A stretch of 64,000 nt of DNA from Streptomyces cadmiisoli (GCF_003261055.1 NZ_CP030073.1:868001-932000), one strand, 5' to 3'; positions 37,798 to 47,192 are shown, counted from the stretch's first letter. The notes: generated from the sequence alone by a model not told the origin. Translations and numbers: made by a program.

Positions 37798-38313
37798 GCC
37801 TCTTCACCGACCTCCCAGAGCCCCCGGGCGAACGACGCCGGCACCGTGCCGCGGCCGCCTTCCGCGGAAGACCGCGACGGCCGCCCCGCCGCGACCGGCC
37901 GTGGGGCCGCGACCCGCACTCATGGCACTGGATCCGCACCTGATGCCGTCCTGGCCGTCCGTTCCACCCGTTCCGGTGGCGACAGCACCGGACCCATCAC
38001 ATCGCGTGAGATCCATACACGGACAATAGCCAGCGAACCCGGCGCGGGCACCCGGTGCCGGGCCTGCGTCAAGGACGGCCTGCCGGGTGGATCACCGGCC
38101 CTGGCTCGCCTCGACCGGGCCGGATCCGGCCCGGTCCGCCGCTCGTCCTGCGCCGGGCTCGTCCGGATCAGGTCGCGCACCTCAGCCGCCAGGCCGCGCC
38201 ATGCGGAGGCCTTCGGGTTCGACATAAAATTCTTCGAGCAGGACCTGGCGCAATGACAATGGGGAATATCCGGCGGGCAGGCAACCCGACCCTCTCATTT
38301 CGGCGAATGGGCG
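37798..38313. other. Divergent intergenic region
   Basis: 516 bp between the phosphatase gene (-) and the cyclic-nucleotide/flavoprotein gene (+), holding both promoters. A short AT-rich patch (GACATAAAATTCTTCG, about 38221) may mark the plus-strand promoter. I see no gene. Confidence 0.4.
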
Positions 38314-39999
38314 GTGGGCCATATGGTGAGCGACGATGGACTGACGGTAGCGACGGAGGACGACAGCATTTTCCCGAAGCTGCCCGAAGACCAAGTGGAC
38401 AGCGTGCGGTCTTACGGGAAAGTGGAACGCCTGGAGCCGGGCCAGATCCTCTACAGTCGCGGTACGACGGATTTCGACTTCTATCTGGTCCTGGACGGAA
38501 CAATTGATATCTACCAGGACGGCAGCCCCGGCGACTCGCCCCAGGACCGAATAATCACCGTCTACACCGGTGGGCAATTCACGGGAGAACTGTCACTGCT
38601 GAATCGGCAGAAGTCGCTCGTGGAGGCGGTGGCACGCGAAGAGTGCACGGTCATCCGTCTTCGGCCGTCGCAGCTGAGGCGGTTGATCGCCAATGAGCCG
38701 AAGCCGGCTCGCGTCATTCTGCGGGCATTCATCCTGCGGCGCCTCAGATACATCCGCATGGGTCTCGGCACCGTCCTGCTGGCCGGGCCCGCCGCTTCCA
38801 GCGACATGCTGCGGATCCGCAGCTTCCTGGAACGCAACGACTACCCCGTACGCCAGGTCAGTCCCGGAGACCCTGATTCCGACGAGGTACTGGGCGACTA
38901 CGGAGTGGACAGTACGGTTCGCTGGCCGCTGGTGATCTGCAAGCCGGGCTCGTTCATGCAGAACCCGACGACTTCCGAGATCGCGGCCTGCCTCGGCCTG
39001 AGGGAGACGATCAGCGACGTCGGCACGGTGGACGTGGCGGTGGTCGGTGCGGGGCCGGCGGGCCTGGCCGCTGCCGTCTACGCGGCGTCCGAAGGACTCA
39101 GTACGGTCGTCTGCGAGTCCACGGCGCCCGGAGGCCAGGCCGGCACCTCTTCCATGATCGAGAACTATCTCGGGTTCCCCCTCGGTATCAGCGGGCACGA
39201 TCTGGCCGCTCGCGCCCAGGTCCAGGCGAGGAAGTTCGGCGCGCGCATCGCGCTGCCCCGCACCGTGGAGAAGATCGATTGCAGCCGGTCTCCGTATCTG
39301 CTCCGGTTGAGCGACGGTGAGGTGCTTGCGGCTCGTACCGTCGTCGTCGCCACCGGCGCGCACTACCGGCGCCTCGACCTGCCGGAACTCCCGCGCTTCG
39401 AGGGGAACGGCGTGCACTACGCCGCCACCGCCCTGGAAGGATCCTTCTGTGTGGACGAGGACGTGTTCGTGGTCGGCGGGGCCAACTCCGCCGGACAGGC
39501 AGCGGTCTTCCTGTCGCAGAGCGCGGCCCATGTGCACATACTCGTCCGCGCCCAGGCCCTCTCCAGCTCCATGTCCCAGTACCTCCTGACCCGTATCGAG
39601 GCCTCGCCAAAGATTTCCGTGCACCCTCGCAGCGAGATCACCGAACTGCGCGGCGACGAACATCTGAAGGCGGTGCGGTGGCGGGACTCCCTCAGCGGCG
39701 ACATGAAGGTGAGCCCCACGTCCAGCGCCTTCCTGATGCTGGGGGCCGTTCCGAACACGGGGTGGCTGGACGGCAGCCTGGAAACCGACGCCAAGGGCTT
39801 CATACGTGTGGGCGCCGACGTGTCCGACACATCCGGCTTCCCTCCGGGGCGCCTGCCGAGCGGAATGGAGTCGAGCGTCCCGGGAGTGTTCGCGGTGGGC
39901 GACGTCCGCTCGGGCTCGGTGAAGCGGGTCGCGTCCGCCGTCGGAGAGGGCTCCATGGTGGTGTCCGCCGTCCATCTCGCACTTGCCGACATGGGATGA
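38314..39999 (+). CDS. Cyclic-nucleotide-binding domain fused to a thioredoxin-reductase-like flavoprotein
   Basis: 561 residues. Residues about 20-130 form a cNMP-binding beta-roll (GQILYSRG, FYLVLDGTIDIY, GQFTGELSLLN). A small response-regulator-like alpha/beta segment follows (about 150-225, TVLLAGPAASSDMLRIRSFL), then a thioredoxin-reductase-like pair of Rossmann domains (VVGAGPAGLAAAVYAASEG; FVVGGANSAGQAAVFLS; VFAVGDVRSGSVKRVASAVGEG). Where TrxR has its CxxC, this protein reads HYAATALEG, so it is not a disulfide reductase of the normal kind. The three-part fusion is known in actinobacteria but its role is unknown; a redox or nucleotide sensor is likely. GTG 38314, ATG 38323 or GTG 38326 could be the start. 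Confidence 0.85.
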   Translation: MGHMVSDDGLTVATEDDSIFPKLPEDQVDSVRSYGKVERLEPGQILYSRGTTDFDFYLVLDGTIDIYQDGSPGDSPQDRIITVYTGGQFTGELSLLNRQKSLVEAVAREECTVIRLRPSQLRRLIANEPKPARVILRAFILRRLRYIRMGLGTVLLAGPAASSDMLRIRSFLERNDYPVRQVSPGDPDSDEVLGDYGVDSTVRWPLVICKPGSFMQNPTTSEIAACLGLRETISDVGTVDVAVVGAGPAGLAAAVYAASEGLSTVVCESTAPGGQAGTSSMIENYLGFPLGISGHDLAARAQVQARKFGARIALPRTVEKIDCSRSPYLLRLSDGEVLAARTVVVATGAHYRRLDLPELPRFEGNGVHYAATALEGSFCVDEDVFVVGGANSAGQAAVFLSQSAAHVHILVRAQALSSSMSQYLLTRIEASPKISVHPRSEITELRGDEHLKAVRWRDSLSGDMKVSPTSSAFLMLGAVPNTGWLDGSLETDAKGFIRVGADVSDTSGFPPGRLPSGMESSVPGVFAVGDVRSGSVKRVASAVGEGSMVVSAVHLALADMG

Positions 40000-40571
40000 A
40001 GCTGTCCTTGTCGTCCTCGGTGACCGACCACACGGTCGCGGGGCAGGTCCGCGAAGGCACGATCGGCTGACCGTCCGGGCACCTTCTCCGCGCCGCGACT
40101 TCAGGTGAAAGAGCATGTGACTGCCGGGAATTCGACGGGTGACACGTCGCTCGGGACGGTTCTTGCAGTCACTCGGCACGGTGATTCGCGCCCCGAAGGC
40201 ATTGGTCCGGGACGGCTCGGCGGCGCTCCGGTGCCGAGACAACCACGCTGACCTGCGGGCGAGCGTCGGCCCGCGCGCCTCCGAGAACGACCGCCCATGG
40301 TGCCCGGCCGGTTGAACCCGGGTCCGACGGCCGATGTCCGTGCCGCCGGCCGTGCGATCACCTCCGGCGGCCGCACGGTCCTCGCACGCTCCGCTCCCCG
40401 CGTGCGTGAGCCCGCCCGACTCGGCAGGATGGCCCGCGTCGCGCACCGGCGCCGTGCCACATCAACGCCGCACCGCCGAGTCGGAGTTCGGCCCCCTCAC
40501 CGAGTGGCCGGGTCGACATCGCGTGCTCGGTGCCCAGGTGATCACCTTCCACGACGCCGAAGGAGGCAGGT
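40000..40571. other. Intergenic region upstream of the ADP-ribosyltransferase gene
   Basis: 572 bp of very GC-rich sequence between the cNMP-flavoprotein gene and the ADP-ribosyltransferase gene. All frames look like antisense or random GC-rich ORFs. No clear repeat or promoter recognised. Confidence 0.4.
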
Positions 40572-41474
40572 ATGCGCGCCCAGTGGGGTGAGCGAAGGAA
40601 GCGGTCCGGCGCGGAGGTGCAGCGGTCCGTCCGTGCCTTTGGCTCCGCCGACCGGGACGAACTCCTTCTCCGACTGCAACGCGCGGCCGGCAACACCGCC
40701 GTGACGCGGGCCATCCAGGGGGCTCGGTATGCAGGCAACGGGAGTTCGCCCTCTGTGCAGCGGGTGTCACTTCAGTCGACAGCCCAGGACTTCTCCGACG
40801 TCGAAGACACCCTCGCCAGCGATTCTGATTCCGACGGCGGGTACGAGAGCATGGCCGACCTGGACCAGGCGCGACGCCAGTACCCCGGCCGCCTGACCAC
40901 GGACCGGGCCCAGCCCGCGGCGGGTTTCGGGCGCAGCCGCTACGGAATCCATCCGGCCGATCTCCCCACCCTGCGTCACGACAAGCAGGGCCGACAGGCA
41001 CCACGTATCGCGTACCGAGCCGACAGTGAACCGCTGTACCGATGGGACACCCGCACGCCGGACGCGATCTTCCCCGAGGGCTTCAAGTCGTGGAACGTGA
41101 AGCTTCCGAACAGCTTGAGGTCCTATCAGAAGACGCTCAAGGAGTCGCGTCGGTCCGCCCTGGTCAGCGCCACCCGTTCGAATGACGGATACATCCCCGA
41201 GTGGGCCATCCGCCAGGATGGACTCGCACTCCGCTACACGATCAGAGCACCAGGCGGCATGGACCTGGTCGAAAGCCTCGGGACCGTGGCCTTCCATCAA
41301 CAACAGGAGGTCGCCTTCTGGAAGGGCATCAGGCCGGAATTCATCGAGGGCGTCGATATCTACCGTGTCACCGGGACCGGCGCGAACCGGTCCCAGACGC
41401 ACCTCCAGTCCATGCCCAATCCCCGATTCGGGGTTCCGCAGCGTGATCCCGACGCCATGGACGTCGACTCGTAG
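40572..41474 (+). CDS. Pierisin/Scabin-like ADP-ribosyltransferase, candidate eCIS cargo
   Basis: 300 residues. The C-terminal half (about 145-280) is a mono-ADP-ribosyltransferase of the R-S-E class: Arg157 in LYRWDTRTPDAIFPEGF, the S-T-S-like strand LVSATRS (Ser199-Ala-Thr201), and the ARTT-loop QxE as Gln244-Gln-Glu246 in QQQEVAFWKGIRPEFI. This pattern matches the DNA-guanine-modifying pierisin/Scabin group. The N-terminal part has no secretion signal but carries LLRLQRAAGNTAVTRAIQ (33-49) and two VQR motifs, shared with the DUF4157 protein at 45327, as expected for eCIS-loaded effectors. ATG with AAGGAGG upstream. A small secreted protein is encoded 95 bp downstream. Confidence 0.8.
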   Translation: MRAQWGERRKRSGAEVQRSVRAFGSADRDELLLRLQRAAGNTAVTRAIQGARYAGNGSSPSVQRVSLQSTAQDFSDVEDTLASDSDSDGGYESMADLDQARRQYPGRLTTDRAQPAAGFGRSRYGIHPADLPTLRHDKQGRQAPRIAYRADSEPLYRWDTRTPDAIFPEGFKSWNVKLPNSLRSYQKTLKESRRSALVSATRSNDGYIPEWAIRQDGLALRYTIRAPGGMDLVESLGTVAFHQQQEVAFWKGIRPEFIEGVDIYRVTGTGANRSQTHLQSMPNPRFGVPQRDPDAMDVDS

Positions 41475-41569
41475 CACCGTGGCCGCCGGTGGAGCCTCCG
41501 CGCTCCAGCCGCCGCACAACCGGACCGACCGGCCGGCACGCCGGTGCACACACACCGAAGGGAGCCCAG

Positions 41570-42037
41570 GTGCGTAGAGCGCTCATATTCGCCGCCCTCG
41601 CCGCTACTGCGGTGAGTGGTGCGGCAGCGGCGTTGTACGCGGTGGCGTCGGACAGCACCGACCGGGACACCGGCACACCGCCCGGTCGCGACGTGCGGGT
41701 CGGCGCAGTGTGCTCGGCCGACTTCACGTTCTCCACCGAGGTCTCCTGCGGCCTGGTGGGCTTCGGTGACGTCCGCTTCCACTGCCGCGACGACGCACAT
41801 ACCGCACCCTGCCCCAGAACCCGGTCGGTCACGCTCGAGAACACGGGCAGCACCCGCGTCCGACTGGTCACGATCAGCGGCTCGCGACCGGGCGAGCGGC
41901 ACGAGGTGGTGTCGCGGGCCCTGCTCCCCGGCGCCCGCGCGGTCGTCGCACCCCGCGCAGGCGACACCCATCTCTACGACATCGTCCTGCGCACCCCCGG
42001 CGGCAGCGCACGCGTGAAGATCACGGCCGTCTCATGA
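41570..42037 (+). CDS. Small exported protein of unknown function
   Basis: 155 residues starting at GTG behind AAGGGAG. The N-terminus (RRALIFAALAATAVSGAAAALYAVAS) is a signal peptide or signal anchor; the mature part has four Cys (AVCSAD, VSCGLV, FHCRDD, APCPRT), enough for two disulfides, and a beta-rich composition. I do not recognise the family. It follows the ADP-ribosyltransferase gene on the same strand and could be co-transcribed. Its last codons overlap by 6 bp the stop of the convergent PAS-GAF protein gene. Confidence 0.65.
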   Translation: MRRALIFAALAATAVSGAAAALYAVASDSTDRDTGTPPGRDVRVGAVCSADFTFSTEVSCGLVGFGDVRFHCRDDAHTAPCPRTRSVTLENTGSTRVRLVTISGSRPGERHEVVSRALLPGARAVVAPRAGDTHLYDIVLRTPGGSARVKITAVS

Positions 42038-44491
42038 CCGCACGCCCGGACCGCGCACTGCATCCCCCGCTCGATGGAGCTCGGGAATGCTCTGCTCCAC
42101 CCACACGGTCTTGCCGTCGTCGGTGTACCGGGTCCCCCAGCGCTCGGAGAACCTGGCGGCGAGCAGCAGCCCCCGGCCGCCCTCGTCGGTGATGCGGGCA
42201 TGCCGCAGCCGCGGAGAGGTGCTGCTGCCGTCGGAGACCTCGCACGTCAGGACGTGACTGCGGATGAGGCGCAGGTTCAGGGGCGGCTTGGCGTAGCGGA
42301 TGGCGTTGGTGACCAGTTCACTCGCTATGAGTTCCGTGGTGAACGCCGCCTGGCTCATGCCCCACGTCGTCAACTGCCCGGTGACGAGCGACCGGACCCT
42401 GGAGACCACCGACGGATCACTGGGCAGGTCCCACGACTTGACCCGGGCCGAACTCAGCGTGTGCGTCCGCGCGACCTGTACGGCGGCGTCTTCGCGGGGA
42501 CGGTCCGGGATCAGCGCTTCGATCAGCATCCCGCACGCCTGGCGCACGGTTCCGGAGAAGCCGTCCAGCAACTCGGTCACACGCTTGCGGACCTGGGCAT
42601 CGGACCGTTCCTGGCAGAAGCCCGGCGTATACATGACCAATGTCGAGTTGTCGGGGAGGTCCAGGTCGGTCCTCTCGAAAGGTCCGCCGGAACCGCGCAG
42701 GACGGCACCCGTGGGACGGTCCAGGGCGGCGACGGTCCCGTCCGGCTGCACGAGCACCGGCCAGGGGTGGCCCGCGCTGGCGACCGAGCAGCGCCCCGAC
42801 ACCGGGTCGTAGATCAGGTACAAGCACGTCGTGAACGCCTCGTCGGCGTCGTCGGACCGCCCGGCGTCCCGCACCTGCGAGGGATGGTCCGTTCCGTCGC
42901 CGTTTCCCCCGCTGAACCGACGTGCCAGGTCGTCGAGTCGGGCGAGCAGTTCGTCCGGCTCCAGGTCCAGGTCCGACAGCGTGTGCACGGCCGCGCGCAG
43001 GCGCCCCGCGGCCGCCGCGGTCTCCAGGCCTCGGCCGGGCACACGGCCCGCGACGAGAGCCACCCGCGCTCCGGAGAGGGCGAGGACGTCGACCCAGTCG
43101 CCGCCGCTGCCCGCCTGCGCGTACTCGTGCGCCGCGTCCAGGGTGTCCCGGGGCGGGAGGCCGTCCGAACGCATGGCGTGCTGCAGCGCCACCAGGGAGT
43201 TGCGCTCCCGCAGGTACCGGCGGGCGTTGTCGAGACAGGCCGCGGTGCGCAGGGCCAGTTCCGCGGCCAGCGTCACATCGTCTTGTTCGAAGGGCCTGCG
43301 ATCGCCCCAGCGACAGAACATGGCGAGCCCGAGAGCCCGGCTCTGGACCACCAGGGGTACGAGCATCAGGGAGTGCACCAGGTGCCGGGGAGCCCGCAGG
43401 CCCGCGAGCAGACGGCGCCCGAGGGCACTGCGCGGATCGATGATGCGCGGCTCGAGTTCATGGAGGGTCTCGGCAGCGTTCGCCGGTGGGCGGACGCCGT
43501 CGCAGACGCCGGCCGCCATGAGCTCCGCGTCGTCCCGCGACCGGCAGGCCGCGCGCCGCAGCACGGTGTCGGGCCGTACGGGGCCGGGCTCGAGATCCTC
43601 TCCGGCGAGGACCGGCTCGAGCACCTCCACCGCCATGCTGTCGGCCAGCCCCGGCACGGACACCTCGGCCAGGCCCCGGGTGGTGTCCAGCACGTCGAGG
43701 CTCGAACCGATCCGCTTGCCGGCCAGCGCGAGCACATTCAGCCGCTCCCGCGCCAGGTGGTGGTCGGTGACGTCCACGGTGGCGTCAGCGAGGCCCAGCA
43801 CCCGGCCCTGCTCGCTCACCAGCGGAAAAACGGAGGCCGACAGGACGTGCTCGTGCTCAGGGTCTCCTGGTGGACGCATCCGCTTCTCGACGCCGATGGC
43901 CGGCCGTCCCGTCGCGAGCACCTGCTCCATCACCCGCTCCATGTTCTCCACGTCGGCACTCGGCCACACCTCGGCGGGACGTCTGCCGACTGCTTCCGCG
44001 ACCGAGGTGCGCTCCATCCCTTCGGCCGCGGGGTTGAACCGGATGATCCGCAGCTGGGGGTCGAGGAGGTACAGACCTACGGGCGAGACCGTGAAGAGAG
44101 TCTCCAGGAGAGCGTGGTCGAGTTCCGCCGTCGAGGTCGCCCGCCCCGCGGGGGTGAGCGTCACCTCCCACCGTGCCCCCTTCTCCCCCGCGCCCGCACG
44201 ACGGACCCCGATGCGGCACGGTACGAAGGCGCCGTCCGTGCGTCGCAGCCCGACGAGGACGTCGTCCTCGGCAGCCTCCGGCGGTACGAAGGGGTCGGCA
44301 CCGTCGAGCGGGTCCACCACCGGCCGGCCGAGCATCGCGTCCGCGGGTCGATCCAGCAGCCGTTCGGCTGCGGAGTTCCATCCGACCACCACACCGCCGG
44401 CGTCGATGAGGACGCGGGCCCGGTCTTCTGCGGCCGGATCCACCCGGTCGTGGCCACCGCGCTCAGTGGCATCGGATGCACCCATCGTCAT
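42032..44491 (-). CDS. PAS-PAS-GAF-SpoIIE-like-HATPase regulatory protein with degenerate phosphatase site
   Basis: 819 residues: two PAS domains (about 25-115 and 125-245; GLYLLDPQLRIIRFNPAAEGM), a GAF domain (about 255-440), a SpoIIE-like domain (about 455-670) and an RsbW-type HATPase at the C-terminus (ELVTNAIRYA, DEGGRGLLLAARF). In the SpoIIE part the metal-binding Asp positions look lost: AGRVPGRG replaces GDVxGHG and MYTPGF replaces LYTDG, while GGDWVD remains. It may be a sensor and anti-sigma-type kinase rather than a phosphatase. ATG start with a weak GAAAG site. It lies between the two cargo candidates, convergent with the first. Confidence 0.85.
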   Translation of the reverse strand: MTMGASDATERGGHDRVDPAAEDRARVLIDAGGVVVGWNSAAERLLDRPADAMLGRPVVDPLDGADPFVPPEAAEDDVLVGLRRTDGAFVPCRIGVRRAGAGEKGARWEVTLTPAGRATSTAELDHALLETLFTVSPVGLYLLDPQLRIIRFNPAAEGMERTSVAEAVGRRPAEVWPSADVENMERVMEQVLATGRPAIGVEKRMRPPGDPEHEHVLSASVFPLVSEQGRVLGLADATVDVTDHHLARERLNVLALAGKRIGSSLDVLDTTRGLAEVSVPGLADSMAVEVLEPVLAGEDLEPGPVRPDTVLRRAACRSRDDAELMAAGVCDGVRPPANAAETLHELEPRIIDPRSALGRRLLAGLRAPRHLVHSLMLVPLVVQSRALGLAMFCRWGDRRPFEQDDVTLAAELALRTAACLDNARRYLRERNSLVALQHAMRSDGLPPRDTLDAAHEYAQAGSGGDWVDVLALSGARVALVAGRVPGRGLETAAAAGRLRAAVHTLSDLDLEPDELLARLDDLARRFSGGNGDGTDHPSQVRDAGRSDDADEAFTTCLYLIYDPVSGRCSVASAGHPWPVLVQPDGTVAALDRPTGAVLRGSGGPFERTDLDLPDNSTLVMYTPGFCQERSDAQVRKRVTELLDGFSGTVRQACGMLIEALIPDRPREDAAVQVARTHTLSSARVKSWDLPSDPSVVSRVRSLVTGQLTTWGMSQAAFTTELIASELVTNAIRYAKPPLNLRLIRSHVLTCEVSDGSSTSPRLRHARITDEGGRGLLLAARFSERWGTRYTDDGKTVWVEQSIPELHRAGDAVRGPGVRS

Positions 44492-45326
44492 CAGCTTTCA
44501 TCGGCCTCAGAACTCGGTACATCCCAGTGTCCACCGATACGGACGCCTACGACATCGGAGCCGGCCCTGACCAGGGGCATCGCGTACGGGTACGCCGGAG
44601 CGGAAGGATCGCGCGGGTGCCGCGCCCGCCGGCGAATCCGCGTCTCGCGCGCGGACGGCGTCGAACGGGCTGTGCCGGGGCGTACATCGGGTGCCGGCGG
44701 GACGACGGGCAACGACACCCGATGGACGGGGAAGCGGCGCGACGGGCCAGGGGGTGGTCCGCCGCGCCGCGCTCAGGGTGGGCCCCGTGTGCCGCCCGAT
44801 TCGACGACGTGGACGGGCGTCGTTCCAGCCGGCAGGCCCGGCAAGGTCCCTCTGACCTGCGGGCGCATCCTGCTGACACCGAGGTGCCCGAAGGGGGCGA
44901 GGGTGACGTCGTCGGCAGTACGCGTGCAGTCCCGGCACGGGTGTGTCGCCCGGTGGGGTGTCGGGCCGCCACCCCCGCGCGGGGACCGGTGCACGACAAG
45001 AGTCTGGCCGCCCGGCGCGGTGCCGCGCCACGGCCACCCGACAGGCCTTCCGGGCAGGCCACGCGGACCGCGCGGTCACGATGACCGGGGACGCCGCCCG
45101 CGCGCCGCCGCACCGGCCCGTCAGCAGTGGGCCGCGTGGCCACATGGCCTCCCGCACGGCCGCGGGAAACTGCCCGGTTGCCTCTGACGCCCCGGTGGCC
45201 GGGTTTCTACGGTGATCGAGCGCCCACCTTCACCACCTGGTACGTGCCCCCGGCGGGAACCCGTCCTGCGGCTGCGTCGGGGGTTCCGGGCCCCGTGTGA
45301 CCACCGACGGCAGAAAGGCGGGCCTC
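44492..45326. other. Long intergenic region before the DUF4157 gene
   Basis: 835 bp with very high GC. Several long frames are open on both strands but show arginine/alanine/proline-biased translations with no domain, so I call no gene. It should contain the divergent promoters of the PAS-GAF protein and the DUF4157 protein. No repeat seen. Confidence 0.4.
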
Positions 45327-47162
45327 GTGCGCGCTCGCACCCCGCAGCAGGATCCCTTGGAGAAGACGGCATCACCTCAGGCCGTCAGCCCGCACGCACC
45401 GTCGGCCGGCGCACAGCACGTCCTGTCCCCGCACCGGCTTGCCGCCCTGCAGCGGACCGCGGGCAACTCGGCCGTACAACGCCTGGTCGACGAGGCCCGG
45501 AACCCGCACGCGGCACCCGGCTCCGACATCCCCGTCCAGCGCAGCAGCGTCCACCAGGTGCTTCGCGCCGCGGGCCGTCCCATGGACCCTGCCACGCGCG
45601 AGGACATGGAGGCTCGTCTCGGGGCGGACTTCTCCGACGTTCGCCTGCACACCGACACGGCCGCCCAGCGGTCGGCGGCCGACGTCGGTGCCCGCGCCTA
45701 CACGTCGGGCAACCACATCGTGATCGGCAGGGGCGGCGGCGACAAGCACACTCTGGCTCACGAGCTGACCCACGTGCTCCAGCAACGCCAAGGCCCCGTG
45801 GCGGGCACCGAGACCGGTGACGGCCTCAGCGTCTCCAGCCCCTCCGACCGCTTCGAACTGGAGGCGGAGGCCAACGCGGTCCGTGTGATGTCGGGCCGCA
45901 CCGGCAACGAGCCGAGCGCGGTGGACACACATCACGGGGCGACCGGAGTCCGGGGTCAGAGAGCGCACTCCCCGGCGTCCCGGCTGTCACCGTCGGCGGG
46001 GACGGTGGTACAACGCACCCCCGAAGACGACCTGACGGACGATCCGAAAGCGTTCCTCAGCCACTCCGCCGTCTCCATGGACTTCCAGAAGGGCATGAAT
46101 GAGCGAACCCGGGATCTCCGAAGACTGGACTACGCGGCCTTCGTGAATCAGATGATGAACTGGGAGCGGCACTGGTTCGTCCTGGTCCTCGACCCCAGAC
46201 GCAACAAGGAGGGCAAACCGGCGTACTACCTCACACCTGCCGTGGAAAAGTACTGGCAGGCTTTCCCCGACGCGGCCGTCTTCGAGTCGGTGAACCCGTC
46301 CGAGCTGCCCCAGGTGCTGGACGACAGTGCCTACCTGGCCTCTTCCTACGTTCCGTACTTCAACCGCGGCAGCGGTGCCGATCACGAAGCGACTGTCGGA
46401 CATACCCGGGTGCGCCGGAACGCCAGAGGCCAGGGTGCTCGCGGATCCGAGTTCGTCTTCACCGCCACGATGAACGGATGCGCCTTCGCCGTGACCGGCG
46501 ACGCACAGGACGACCACTTCACGGCATGGCACTACCAGTCACCCGGCACCACCAGCAACGCCCCGCACGCCAGCGCGTTCCGGCAGGAGCGCTCGCCCAC
46601 CGACTGGTTCGACGTCACGGAGTACCACAGTACGGGCCAGCAGCGCTTGTTCGAGGCGACGAACGTCCTCTGGCAGGGCCCGTCGGGCTGGGAGATCCTG
46701 AGCCAGGAGAACAGCGTGCACCCCCTCGACATGAGCGACGCGCAGATCGAGAACTTCAAGAGCCGCGCACTGCACCTCGACGGCGGCCATGAGGTCGCCT
46801 ACACGAAGAACATCTACACGGGGCTGCTAAAGGATCAGTCGGACCGTTTCCACCGATCATGGGGAAGGGACACGACCGTTGAACTGGAGAAGAACGTCAG
46901 GCAGCCCGTGATGACCGCCCTGTCGCAGGAGATGATAGGCATCGGCGAGGCAGCCACCTTCGAAGCGCTCGCCAAGGTCGCACGCGATTGCCGGAACGCG
47001 CGGATCACCACCGTGGAGAACGTTCGCAGGTGGCTGGCCGAGCATCAGGTCGGCGACAAGCAGCGGAGCAACGCCGAGTACGCCCTCGGCGCCTTCGCCA
47101 ACGGCTCCTGGCTCCAAGGGCTGGAGACAGAGGCGACCGCACGGGCCGGTGGCGGGGCGTGA
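45327..47162 (+). CDS. DUF4157 (eCIS core domain) protein with Cys/His C-terminal domain, candidate eCIS cargo
   Basis: 611 residues from the GTG at 45327, which has AAAGG upstream; a GTG at 45297 is also possible. Near the N-terminus is LAALQRTAGNSAVQRLVDEA (about 38-57), nearly the same as in the ADP-ribosyltransferase. Residues about 83-160 are the DUF4157 domain: DFSDVRLHTD, then AYTSGNHIVIG and the zincin helix HELTHVLQQ (145-153). DUF4157 is a marker of eCIS-associated proteins. A third VQR motif precedes a unique C-terminal region with FVFTATMNGCAFAV (Cys385) and WHYQSPG (His402), reminiscent of Cys-His deamidase or papain-like toxins. That assignment is inference. Confidence 0.8.
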   Translation: MRARTPQQDPLEKTASPQAVSPHAPSAGAQHVLSPHRLAALQRTAGNSAVQRLVDEARNPHAAPGSDIPVQRSSVHQVLRAAGRPMDPATREDMEARLGADFSDVRLHTDTAAQRSAADVGARAYTSGNHIVIGRGGGDKHTLAHELTHVLQQRQGPVAGTETGDGLSVSSPSDRFELEAEANAVRVMSGRTGNEPSAVDTHHGATGVRGQRAHSPASRLSPSAGTVVQRTPEDDLTDDPKAFLSHSAVSMDFQKGMNERTRDLRRLDYAAFVNQMMNWERHWFVLVLDPRRNKEGKPAYYLTPAVEKYWQAFPDAAVFESVNPSELPQVLDDSAYLASSYVPYFNRGSGADHEATVGHTRVRRNARGQGARGSEFVFTATMNGCAFAVTGDAQDDHFTAWHYQSPGTTSNAPHASAFRQERSPTDWFDVTEYHSTGQQRLFEATNVLWQGPSGWEILSQENSVHPLDMSDAQIENFKSRALHLDGGHEVAYTKNIYTGLLKDQSDRFHRSWGRDTTVELEKNVRQPVMTALSQEMIGIGEAATFEALAKVARDCRNARITTVENVRRWLAEHQVGDKQRSNAEYALGAFANGSWLQGLETEATARAGGGA

Positions 47163-47192
47163 CCCTCCGGGCCCGGACGGGCCCGAAGGGTG
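47163..47192. terminator. Bidirectional hairpin between convergent genes
   Basis: ACCCTCCGGGCCC / GGGCCCGAAGGGT, one mismatch per arm, immediately after the DUF4157 gene stop and before the convergent SARP gene. Confidence 0.7.

Noticed and set aside
44773..44994. Small minus-strand frame (73 codons) in the long gap before the DUF4157 gene
   Set aside because: No ribosome-binding site I trust and no recognisable domain; two Cys alone are not enough to call it.
42074..45187. 1037-codon open frame on the plus strand opposite the PAS-GAF protein gene
   Set aside because: No domain, biased composition, and it runs antisense through well-defined PAS, GAF and HATPase motifs.
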